Source: CAWAYR01 sp050250955 (GTDB taxonomy: Bacteria > Acidobacteriota > Vicinamibacteria > Vicinamibacterales > UBA2999). Taken from it: a stretch of DNA of 64,000 bases. Position 1 is the stretch's first letter; each line of letters begins with the position of its first letter. The stretch lies in the NCBI GenBank assembly GCA_050250955.1, contig JBFWNR010000002.1, positions 186,001 through 250,000 of the forward strand. Direction: 5' to 3'. Shown one piece after another: positions 25,562 through 33,848 of the stretch. The position numbers and the translations under genes are program-made. A model generated the notes under the pieces. The model did not search any database. It was given only the letters and a program-made list of their open reading frames with translations, and had not been told where the DNA came from.

Positions 25562-27249
25562 CACGGCCTCGTGCGGCCGGGGCCGTGCAGGGCCCGCCCC
25601 GGACGCTGCCCGGTGAGCCCGGTCGGACCGAGCGCCGGGACGCCGTTGACGATCACGTGGTCGATGCCGCGCGGGTAGGCGTGCGGGCGTTCGTAGGTGG
25701 CCGTATCGGCGACGGTGGCCGGGTCGAACACCACGAGGTCGGCGAAGGCGCCTTCGCGGATCACGCCGCGATCGCGGATCTGGAACTGCTCCGCCGCCAG
25801 GCTGGTCATCCGCCGCACCGCCTCTTCGAGCGTGAGCAGGCGCGTCTCGCGCACGTAGTGGCCGAGCACGCGCGGGAAGGTGCCGTAGGCGCGCGGGTGC
25901 GGCTGGCCCTGCGCCAGCGGCCCCTCGTGGCGGATCGCCGCCGAGTCGGTGCCGATCGAGACAAACGGCGCCGCCAGCCCGGTGCGGACGTCGTCCTCGC
26001 TCATCATGTGGTACAGCGCGCCGGCCCGGCCCTTGGTCGCGGTGATGATCTCGAACAGCACGTCCCACGGATCGGCGCCGCGCGCCGCCGCGATCTCGGC
26101 CAGACGTTTGCCGACCACCGACGGATCGTAGTCAGCCGGCACCGACGCCACCTGCACGCCGTCGAAGGTCGCCGCCAGCAGCAGGTTCTCCCAGCCGTCG
26201 GTGGTGCCCTCGACCTCGGCGCGCATGCGCGCCCGCTGGCGCGGATCGGCCAGGCGGGCCAGCATCGCGTCGGTGCCGCCCTCCTGCGCCCACAGCGGCA
26301 GCACGGCCGCCAGGCGCGTGCCGCCGGCCGCGTAGGGATACATGGTCGCCGAGACACGCTGCCCGGCCGCGGCGGCGTCGGCCAGCGTCTTCACCGCGTC
26401 GCCCATCCGCCCCCAGTTGGCCTTGGCGCCGACCTTGAGGTGGAAGATCACCACCGGCAGGCCGCCGTCGCGCCCGATGCGCAGCGCCTCGTCGAGCGCG
26501 TTGAACAGGTTGAAGCTCTCGCCGCGAATGTGGGTGACGTAGATGCCGCGACGGCTCGCCGCGGCCCTGGCGAGGGCGATGAGCTCCTCGGTCGAGGCGA
26601 ACGACCCCGGCATGTAGATGAGCGCACTGGACAGGCCGAAGGCGCCGTCCTCCATCGCCTGTTCGACCATCGCCGTCATCCGGCCGAGTTCCTCGGCGGT
26701 CGGCGCCCGGTTCTCCAGGCCGACGACCTCACTGCGCACGAGCGTGGCCGGGACCAGCGTGCCGACGTTGATCGCGGTGCCGCCGGCGGTGAGGCGGGCG
26801 AAGTACCCGTCGTAGGTCGTCCAGTCGACCGCCCGGCCGGCACGCGCCAGCGCCTCGCCGCCGGCGGTCTTCGCGGTCCAGAAGGCCGGGGAGTCCCCCT
26901 CGCCGATGATCTCGCTGGTGATGCCCTGGCGCAGGTGACTCTCGCCGCGGCCGTCGACGAGCAGGCTCGTCCCCGACTGGCCCTGCACGTCGATGAAGCC
27001 GGGGCTGACGATGCGGCCGGTGGCGTCGACGACGGTCGTGGCCGTCGCCGCCGACAGGTCGCCGATGGCGACGATGCGATCGCCGTTGACGCCGATGTCG
27101 GCGGCCACCGCCGGGGTGCCGCGGCCGTCGAGCACCTGGCCGCCACGCACCAGCAGATCGAACTGCGGCGGTCGTGCGCACGCCGCGACCAGCGCCGTCG
27201 CCATCACCACCGTGGCCGTCGCCACGATCCCGTGTCGTCGTTCTGCCAT
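25561..27249 (-). CDS. N-acyl-D-amino-acid deacylase-like lipoprotein with altered metal site
   Basis: The product has 562 aa. A lipoprotein signal ends L-V-A-A-C24. The amidohydrolase composite start is DLLVRGGQVLDGRGTPAVAADIGVNGDRI. Where typical members have an HxH after PGFID, this one reads PGFIDVQGQS (Q89, Q91). The Cys ligand of the beta-metal in D-aminoacylases (GNCG) is replaced by GEGDS. His240 (THIRGES), His270 (FHLKVG) and the late Asp in VSIGTDSAAI are kept. It may bind one metal by another set of ligands or be a diverged hydrolase. It leads a three-gene overlapping operon divergent from a diaminopropionate lyase gene. Confidence 0.75.
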   Translation of the reverse strand: MAERRHGIVATATVVMATALVAACARPPQFDLLVRGGQVLDGRGTPAVAADIGVNGDRIVAIGDLSAATATTVVDATGRIVSPGFIDVQGQSGTSLLVDGRGESHLRQGITSEIIGEGDSPAFWTAKTAGGEALARAGRAVDWTTYDGYFARLTAGGTAINVGTLVPATLVRSEVVGLENRAPTAEELGRMTAMVEQAMEDGAFGLSSALIYMPGSFASTEELIALARAAASRRGIYVTHIRGESFNLFNALDEALRIGRDGGLPVVIFHLKVGAKANWGRMGDAVKTLADAAAAGQRVSATMYPYAAGGTRLAAVLPLWAQEGGTDAMLARLADPRQRARMRAEVEGTTDGWENLLLAATFDGVQVASVPADYDPSVVGKRLAEIAAARGADPWDVLFEIITATKGRAGALYHMMSEDDVRTGLAAPFVSIGTDSAAIRHEGPLAQGQPHPRAYGTFPRVLGHYVRETRLLTLEEAVRRMTSLAAEQFQIRDRGVIREGAFADLVVFDPATVADTATYERPHAYPRGIDHVIVNGVPALGPTGLTGQRPGRALHGPGRTRP

Positions 27250-27277
27250 CGCCGCTCCCCGCCCGGTCGTGGCCGCC

Positions 27278-27283
27278 TATACT
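27278..27283 (+). promoter_or_regulatory. -10 element of a probably leaderless mRNA (ammonia-lyase)
   Basis: TATACT (5/6 consensus) ends 8 nt before the ATG at 27292. The 42-bp gap to the divergent aminoacylase-like gene leaves little room for a separate leader. Confidence 0.45.
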
Positions 27284-27291
27284 GCGACGCG

Positions 27292-28449
27292 ATGCCCGCG
27301 CCCTCGTCGTGCTTCCTGCCGGGTCGTTCGGCCGGGTCGACCGCCCGCGGCCTGTTCGACGCCGACGAGTATGCCCGGCAGCGTGCGTTCTTCACAATGC
27401 GTGACGCCCGCCCGCTGCTCGCCTTCCCGCAGCTTGCCGCCGCCCTCGGGCTGGGCGCGCTGCTGGTCAAGGACGAGACCTCGCGGGCCGGCCTGCCGGC
27501 GTTCAAGAGCGTCGGCGTCGAGTTCGCCGTCGACGCCCTGGCCCGCCGCGGCGCCCTGGCCGGCGTCGCCACCCTGGTGTGCGCCAGCGCCGGCAATCAC
27601 GGCCGGGCCGTGGCCCGCGCCGCGCGCGTGGCCGGTCTCGGCGCCACCATCTTCCTCGATGCCGACGTCGCGCCGGCCCGTGTCGCCGCCATCGCCGGAG
27701 AAGGCGCCGAGATCGTGCGCGTCGCCGGCACCTACGACGAGGCGGTGCGCGCCGCCACCGCCCACGCCGCGGCCACCGGCGGACTGGTGGTGTCGGACAC
27801 GTCGTGGGAGGGCTACACCGCGATTCCCCGCGACATCATGCTCGGTTACACGCGCATCATGGACGAGGCCGCGACCGCGTGGGGCACCGCCGGCCCACCC
27901 GATCTGCTTGCGGTCCAGGCCGGTGTCGGCGGGCTGCTGGCCGCGGTGGCCAGCTGGTCGGCGTGGACCTACGGCGACACCCGGCCACGGCTGGTCGCGG
28001 TCGAGCCGTTGCGGGCGGCCTGCGTCCAGGCCTCGGCGCGCGCCGGACGGCCGGCCGCGGTCGCCGGGCCGCTCTCGACGATCATGGCGGGCCTGCGCTG
28101 CGGGGAGGTGTCGCCGGCGGCATTCGACGCCGCGTGTACCCTGGTCGATGCATACGTCGCCGTGGACGACGACTGGACCCGCGAAGCGATGCGCCGCTTC
28201 GCCCGCCCGGCAGCGGACGACCCCTCGCTGGCCGTCGGCGCGTCGGGGGCGGCCGGCCTGGCGGCGCTTCTCGCCCTGCGCCACGACCCCGCCCTGCGTG
28301 ACGCCGCCGACGCGCTCGGCCTCGACGCGACGTCACGCGTGCTGGTCATCGCCACCGAAGGCGTGACGGAGCCGGAGTTGTGGAATGAAGTGACAGCGGC
28401 TGGCGGCTGGCGGCTGGCGGCCGGGCAGCCAGATGTCGCGCCGCCTTGA
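27292..28449 (+). CDS. dpaL: Diaminopropionate ammonia-lyase-like PLP enzyme
   Basis: The product has 385 aa and belongs to the fold type II PLP enzymes. K72 in SRAGLPAFKSVGVEF is the Schiff-base lysine. CASAGNHGRAVARAARVAG holds the substrate/PLP phosphate region. DTSWEGYTAIPRDIMLGY and QAGVGGLLAAV match diaminopropionate ammonia-lyases, which turn 2,3-diaminopropionate into pyruvate and ammonia. A related threonine/serine dehydratase role cannot be excluded. The last residues (GGWRLAAGQPDVAPP) are encoded by a heptamer array running into the gene, so the tail is probably not conserved. Confidence 0.8.
   Translation: MPAPSSCFLPGRSAGSTARGLFDADEYARQRAFFTMRDARPLLAFPQLAAALGLGALLVKDETSRAGLPAFKSVGVEFAVDALARRGALAGVATLVCASAGNHGRAVARAARVAGLGATIFLDADVAPARVAAIAGEGAEIVRVAGTYDEAVRAATAHAAATGGLVVSDTSWEGYTAIPRDIMLGYTRIMDEAATAWGTAGPPDLLAVQAGVGGLLAAVASWSAWTYGDTRPRLVAVEPLRAACVQASARAGRPAAVAGPLSTIMAGLRCGEVSPAAFDAACTLVDAYVAVDDDWTREAMRRFARPAADDPSLAVGASGAAGLAALLALRHDPALRDAADALGLDATSRVLVIATEGVTEPELWNEVTAAGGWRLAAGQPDVAPP
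28397..28420. repeat. Heptanucleotide tandem array, CGGCTGG (CTGGCGG) variant, inside a coding end
   Basis: Three exact CGGCTGG units plus CGG lie within the last 55 nt of the ammonia-lyase gene. CTGGCGG also occurs as the middle unit of the 14940-14964 array, so the arrays are related. Confidence 0.65.
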
Positions 28450-28570
28450 GCGCCGGGAGCCGTGTCCGGGCGCGGCCGGGTCGTCCCACATCCGGACGGC
28501 CGGCGCCGGCAAGGACGGAACCTGGCGCCTGGAACTCTCGTTGAATCAGTGTGTTGGCCGGAGGCGGGAG

Positions 28571-28586
28571 TGGCACGACGTTTGAG
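28571..28586 (+). promoter_or_regulatory. Sigma-54-type promoter of the transporter/regulator operon
   Basis: TGGCACG, four bases, then TTGAG match the -24/-12 consensus (TGGCACG-N4-TTGCW) except for A in place of C at -12. It lies about 65 nt before the membrane fusion protein start. The operon itself encodes an NtrC-type sigma-54 activator and its kinase, which supports the assignment. An inverted repeat GTCCGG/CCGGAC at 28464-28497 could be an activator site, but this is weak. Confidence 0.5.
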
Positions 28587-28651
28587 ACATTTCTTCCCGT
28601 CGGGTGCCATCCGTTTGGCCGGCGCGCCCGTCTAAGGAGCGATTCGAGTTC

Positions 28652-29914
28652 ATGGACGTTCAACGACCTGCATCCGTCGCCCGCCAGAAGAAGCTGCGCC
28701 GCATCTACCTCGGCGCGGGCGCCGTCGTGGCCATCGCCCTGGTGTCGGTGTTCCTCGCCCGGCTGAAGCCGGCGTCGCCGACCGTCGAACGCGCCACGGT
28801 CTGGGTCGACACGGTCAAGCGCGGGCCGATGGTCCGCCAGGTCCGCGGTCTGGGCACCCTCGTGCCGGTCGACGAAGCGCGTCGCTGGCTGGCCTCCTCC
28901 ACCCAGGGCCGGGTCGAGCGCATCGTGCTCCGCCCCGGCGCGCAGGTGACGCCCGACACGGTCATCGTCGAGCTCTCCGACCCGCAGCTGCAGCAGCAGC
29001 TGCTCGAAGCCGAGACCCAGTTGCGCGCCGCCGAGGCCGACCTGGCCAGCCTCAGGGCGCGGCTCGAGACCGAACGGCTCAACCAGCGATCGATCGCCGC
29101 CACGGTCGAGGCCGACTACGAGCAGGCCCGGCTGGAGCGCGAGGTCAACGAGGACCTCGCCAGGGACGGCCTGGTCTCCAACCTGATCCTGAAGCAGTCC
29201 ACGGTGCGATCCGAGAGCCTGCGGACCCGTTCCCGGCTCGAGCAGGAGCGCCTGACGGTGGCCGAGGAGAACATCCGTGCCCAGCTGCTCGCCCAGCAGG
29301 CCCGCGTCGACCAGCTGCGGACGCTGCACACGCTGCGCCGCGACCAGGTGGACGACTTGCGCGTCCGCGCCGGCATGACCGGCGTGCTCGAGCAGGTGCC
29401 GGTGGAGGTCGGTCAGCAGGTGGCACCCGGCACCAACGTCGCCCGCGTCGCCGACCCCGACCGGCTCAAGGCCGAGCTGCGCATCGCCGAGACCCAGGCC
29501 CGCGACCTGGCCATCGGCCAGGTCGCCTCGGTCGACACCCGCAACGGCATCATCCCGGGCAAGGTCATCCGCATCGACCCGGCGGCTCAGAACGGCACCG
29601 TCACGGTGGACGTGGAGCTCCAGGGCGAGCTGCCGCGGGGCGCCCGGCCCGACCTCAGCGTCGACGGCACGGTTGAACTCGAGCGGCTCGAGAACGTCTT
29701 GTACGTCGGACGGCCGGCCTTCGGCCAGGAGAACAGCGCCGTCGGCCTGTTCCGGGTCGACCCGGCTTCGGGCGAAGCCAGCCGCGTGCAGGTACAACTC
29801 GGCGCCAGTTCGGTGAACACGATCGAAGTCAAGGGCGGCGTGAAGGAAGGCGATCAGCTGGTGCTCTCGGACATGTCCGCGTGGGACGCGTTCGACAGCG
29901 TCAGGCTGCGATAA
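28652..29914 (+). CDS. Periplasmic adaptor (membrane fusion protein, HlyD/MacA type)
   Basis: The product has 420 aa. It has a short cytoplasmic start, one membrane anchor (LGAGAVVAIALVSVFLA, about 20-36), then a biotinyl-lipoyl hairpin (GRVERIVLRPGAQVTPDTVIVEL). A long coiled coil follows (about 110-245: LLEAETQLRAAEADLASLRARLETERL...ARVDQLRTLHTLRRDQV), then the second lipoyl half (AGMTGVLEQVPVEVGQQVAPGTNVARV) and beta-barrel/membrane-proximal domains. MacA-type adaptors link an ABC transporter to an outer-membrane duct; no duct gene is nearby. It is first in an operon with two ATPases, a permease and a two-component system. Confidence 0.88.
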   Translation: MDVQRPASVARQKKLRRIYLGAGAVVAIALVSVFLARLKPASPTVERATVWVDTVKRGPMVRQVRGLGTLVPVDEARRWLASSTQGRVERIVLRPGAQVTPDTVIVELSDPQLQQQLLEAETQLRAAEADLASLRARLETERLNQRSIAATVEADYEQARLEREVNEDLARDGLVSNLILKQSTVRSESLRTRSRLEQERLTVAEENIRAQLLAQQARVDQLRTLHTLRRDQVDDLRVRAGMTGVLEQVPVEVGQQVAPGTNVARVADPDRLKAELRIAETQARDLAIGQVASVDTRNGIIPGKVIRIDPAAQNGTVTVDVELQGELPRGARPDLSVDGTVELERLENVLYVGRPAFGQENSAVGLFRVDPASGEASRVQVQLGASSVNTIEVKGGVKEGDQLVLSDMSAWDAFDSVRLR

Positions 29915-29934
29915 CACCGATCGGTCGGGGTCGT

Positions 29935-29960
29935 TCCCCGGTCCCGGTCCCTGGTCCCTG
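29935..29960. repeat. Heptanucleotide tandem array, TCCCTGG/TCCCCGG family
   Basis: Units TCCCCGG, TCCCGG (six bases), TCCCTGG, TCCCTG occupy the spacer between the adaptor and the first ATPase. They are followed by the GGAGG ribosome binding site. This is the same family as the arrays near 46919 and 47034. Confidence 0.6.
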
Positions 29961-29977
29961 TCGTTGGAGGAGCCACG

Positions 29978-30682
<705 letters not shown>

Positions 30683-30704
30683 CGGCCCGTCACCAGACGG
30701 CAGC

Positions 30705-33119
30705 ATGTCGGGCGTCGTCGACGACCTGCGGCAGGGCCTGCGCGCCCTGCGCCGCGCTCCCGGCTTCTCGGCGCTCGCGATCGTCACGCTGGCGCTGGGC
30801 ATCGGCGGCACGGCGGCCATGTTCAGCGTCGTCTACGGGGTGCTGCTGCGGCCGCTGCCCTTCGCGGCGCCGGAGCGGCTGGTGCGCGTGTGGACGACGG
30901 CGCCCAACGGCCACCGCGGCTCGTTCGCTCCGGCCCGGTTCCTCGACGTCGAGCGCGAGGCGCGGACGATCGTCGGCACGGCGGCGTACGTCAACCTGTT
31001 CAGCGGGCTGGCCGCCGGAGGCGACCCGGTGCGGCTCGCCGGCGCCGAAGTGACCGCCGGCTTCTTCGACGTGCTCGGCGTATCGGCGGCACGGGGACGC
31101 ACCTTCACCGCGGCCGACCGCCCGGGCGCCGCGTTGCTGGTGCTCTCCGACGGCGCGTGGCGGCAGCAGTTCGGTGCCGATCCGGCCGTCGTCGGGCGGA
31201 CGCTTCGCGTCGACGGCGAGCCCGTCGAGGTCGTCGGCGTCATGCCGCCCGACGTCGCCCTGCCCGAGCGGGCCCGCTTCTGGCGGCTGGCGCCCCGGCC
31301 GGTGCCGACGCCGCCGATGGAGGTGGAGGGCGACCTGCTCACCCAGCGCGAACTCGGCTACATGGACGTCGTGGCCCGCCTGGCCCCCGGGGTCACGCCG
31401 GCGGAGGCCGCTGCCGAACTGCGCGTGCTGGCGGCCACACTGGCCCGCCGCCATCCCGACCAGGACACCGGCAACGGCTTCGACCTCGAGCCGGTCTACG
31501 AGACCATCGTCGGCGACGTCCGCCAGTCGCTCGTCCTGCTCTTCGCCGGCGTCGGCGCCGTGCTGCTCATCGCCACCACCAACGTCGCCAGCCTGATGCT
31601 CGCGCGGGCCCTGACCCGCCGCCGCGAGCTGTCGGTGCGGACCGCACTCGGGGCCCCGCTCAGCCGTCTGGCCCGCCAGCTGATCGTCGAGAGCCTGCTG
31701 CTGGCCCTCGCCGGTGGAGCCCTCGGGCTGGTGGTGGCCGGCTGGGCCCTGGAGGGCCTGCGGCTGGCCCTGCCGGCCAGCGTGCCGCGCGCCGCCGCCA
31801 TTCACCTCGATCTGACGGCCGTGGCCTTTGCGGCGCTCGTCTCGGTGGTCGTCGGTCTGGCCTTCGGTACGGCACCGGCATGGACGAGCCGGACCCTCGC
31901 GTCGGTCGAGGCGTTGAAGGACGGCGGACGCACCGGCACCGGCGGACGCCAGTGGCTGCGTCGCGGGCTGGTCGTCGGCCAGGTCGCGATGGCGGCGGTG
32001 CTGGTCGCCGCGGCCGGCCTGCTCGCCGCCAGCCTGGTGCGACTGCAGGCCGTCGACGTCGGCTTCCGTGCCGACGGCGTCGTCACCCAGCAGCTCGTCC
32101 TGCCGCAATCGCGCTACGACCGCGCCGCCCAGACCCGCTTCTACGAGGCGATCACGACCCGCCTCGCCGACGACCCGCGGGTGGCCGCCGCCGGGGTCGT
32201 GTTCCCGTCGCCCTTCGTCAGCAGCCAGGCCTCGGCGACCATGCGCCTCGACCGCCCGGCGCCCGGCGATGCCCCCGACCACGCCTACTCGGTGCGCATC
32301 GGATCGATCACCCCCGGTTTCTTCGCCGCGATGGGCATTCCGCTGCTGGCCGGGCGGACCTTCGACAGCGGCGACTTCCCGCAGACGTCCCGGCGCGCCA
32401 TCGTCAACCAGGCGTTCGCCGAGCGGCTGCTCGGCGGCGGCGACGTCATCGGCCGCTGGATCGCCTTCGACGACGACAGCCGCTACACCATCGTCGGGCT
32501 GGTCGGCGATGCCCGCGCCGCCCGCCTCGACGCCGCCGCCGAGCCGATCGCCTACCTGCCCCATACGCACCTGACGCTGCCGTTCATGCGCCTGGTGGTC
32601 CGCGGCACCACGACCGAGGCGGCCACCCGCGAGGCGATGGCGGCGGCCCTGCGCGCCGAGGCGCCGGATCTCGCCCTCGACCCGCCGGCGACGCTGGCCG
32701 CGCTGGTCCACGGCTCCGCCGCCGAGCCACGCTTCCGCAGCCGGCTGGTCGCGCTCTTCGCCGTCACCGCGCTGGCGCTGGCGGTGCTCGGGGTCTACAG
32801 CCTGGTCAGCTTCACGGTCTCGGGCCGCACCCGCGAGATTGCGACGCGGCTGGCGCTCGGCGCGAGCCCGGGCGCGATTCGCGCCGGGGTCATCCACGAA
32901 GGCCTGGCGCTCACTGCCGCCGGTCTGCTCGTCGGGCTGGCCGTCGCGGCGGCGGCCCGGCGCCTGATCGTCGGGTTGCTGTTCGACACCGGCCCCTTCG
33001 ACCCGGCGGTGCTCGGCGGGCTGGTGCTGGTGATGGCCGGCGGCGCCGTCGTGGCATGCTATCTTCCGGCCCGTCGCGCGATGCGTATCGCGCCCACCGA
33101 GGCGCTGCGCGCCGAGTGA
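30705..33119 (+). CDS. ADOP-type duplicated FtsX/MacB permease
   Basis: The product has 804 aa, twice the usual FtsX/MacB core. The first half has a transmembrane helix (FSALAIVTLALGIGGTAAMFSVVYGVLLRPLP), a periplasmic core domain (about 50-270), and three helices (VLLLFAGVGAVLLIATTNVASLMLARALTRRRE, then LLLALAGGALGLVVAGWAL, and a third). The second half repeats the pattern and ends with three helices (AVTALALAVLGVYSLVSFTVSGRTREIATRLALGASPG...). This matches the acidobacterial duplicated orphan permease family. It is not an orphan here: two ATPases and an adaptor flank it. The exported substrate is unknown. Confidence 0.85.
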   Translation: MSGVVDDLRQGLRALRRAPGFSALAIVTLALGIGGTAAMFSVVYGVLLRPLPFAAPERLVRVWTTAPNGHRGSFAPARFLDVEREARTIVGTAAYVNLFSGLAAGGDPVRLAGAEVTAGFFDVLGVSAARGRTFTAADRPGAALLVLSDGAWRQQFGADPAVVGRTLRVDGEPVEVVGVMPPDVALPERARFWRLAPRPVPTPPMEVEGDLLTQRELGYMDVVARLAPGVTPAEAAAELRVLAATLARRHPDQDTGNGFDLEPVYETIVGDVRQSLVLLFAGVGAVLLIATTNVASLMLARALTRRRELSVRTALGAPLSRLARQLIVESLLLALAGGALGLVVAGWALEGLRLALPASVPRAAAIHLDLTAVAFAALVSVVVGLAFGTAPAWTSRTLASVEALKDGGRTGTGGRQWLRRGLVVGQVAMAAVLVAAAGLLAASLVRLQAVDVGFRADGVVTQQLVLPQSRYDRAAQTRFYEAITTRLADDPRVAAAGVVFPSPFVSSQASATMRLDRPAPGDAPDHAYSVRIGSITPGFFAAMGIPLLAGRTFDSGDFPQTSRRAIVNQAFAERLLGGGDVIGRWIAFDDDSRYTIVGLVGDARAARLDAAAEPIAYLPHTHLTLPFMRLVVRGTTTEAATREAMAAALRAEAPDLALDPPATLAALVHGSAAEPRFRSRLVALFAVTALALAVLGVYSLVSFTVSGRTREIATRLALGASPGAIRAGVIHEGLALTAAGLLVGLAVAAAARRLIVGLLFDTGPFDPAVLGGLVLVMAGGAVVACYLPARRAMRIAPTEALRAE

Positions 33120-33146
33120 GATCCACCTCGTCCGGACCGCTCTCTT

Positions 33147-33178
33147 CCCGAGCCCCGGACCCCGAGCCCCGAGCCCCG
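33147..33178. repeat. Heptanucleotide tandem array, CCCGAGC family, abutting a start codon
   Basis: Units CCCGAGC, CCCGGAC, CCCGAGC, CCCGAGC, CCCG run to within one base of the ATG at 33180. They occupy the place where a ribosome binding site should be. Confidence 0.7.
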
Positions 33179-33179
33179 C

Positions 33180-33848
33180 ATGATTCGCTTAGCCAGCATC
33201 GAGAAGTCCTACCGGCACGGCGTCAGCCAGACGTTCGTGCTGCGCCGCGTCACGCTCGACATCGCCCAGGGCGACTTCGTGTCGATCATGGGACCGTCGG
33301 GCGCCGGCAAGAGCACCCTGCTGCACATCCTCGGCATGCACGACTCGGCATGGAGCGGCGAATACTGGCTGCACGATCAGCCGGTGCACGCGCTGTCGAA
33401 CAAGGACCGGCTGCGGCTGCAGAAGCAGCACATCGGCTTCGTGTTCCAGAGCTATCACCTGCTCGACAACCTGACCGTCTACGAGAACATCGACCTGCCG
33501 CTCTCCTACCGCGACGTCAAGCGCGGCGAGCGCCAGGGCATGGTCGGCGACATCCTCGACCGCTTCAACATCGTCGGCAAGAAGGACCTCTACCCCAACC
33601 AGCTGTCCGGCGGCCAGCAGCAGCTGGTGGCGATCGCCCGCGCGGTGGTCGCCAACCCGACCATCATCCTGGCCGACGAGCCGACCGGCAATCTCCACTC
33701 CGACCAGGGGCGCGAGATCATGGAGCTGTTCGCCCGCCTGAACGCCCAGGGCACCACGGTCGTGCAGGTGACGCACTCGGAGGCCAACGCCGCCTTCAGC
33801 CGCCGCATCATCCGCCTCAAGGACGGCTGGATCGTCGATGCGGCCTGA
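33180..33848 (+). CDS. ABC transporter ATPase, MacB/LolD type (second copy)
   Basis: The product has 222 aa with all motifs: Walker A GPSGAGKSTLLHILG, Q-loop FVFQSYHLL, signature LSGGQQQLVAIARAVV, Walker B IILADEPTGNLHS, and switch His in VTHSEANAAF. It is clearly diverged from the first copy (for example YRDVKRGERQGM versus YRGMKSNERRER), so it is not a recent duplicate. There is no Shine-Dalgarno sequence; a CCCGAGC heptamer array abuts the ATG. Its end overlaps the regulator gene by 11 nt. Confidence 0.9.
   Translation: MIRLASIEKSYRHGVSQTFVLRRVTLDIAQGDFVSIMGPSGAGKSTLLHILGMHDSAWSGEYWLHDQPVHALSNKDRLRLQKQHIGFVFQSYHLLDNLTVYENIDLPLSYRDVKRGERQGMVGDILDRFNIVGKKDLYPNQLSGGQQQLVAIARAVVANPTIILADEPTGNLHSDQGREIMELFARLNAQGTTVVQVTHSEANAAFSRRIIRLKDGWIVDAA

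Noticed and set aside
28464..28497. GTCCGG/CCGGAC inverted repeat as a terminator of the ammonia-lyase gene
   Set aside because: The stem is 6 bp with a 22-base loop and no T-run. It is more likely chance, or at best a regulator site.
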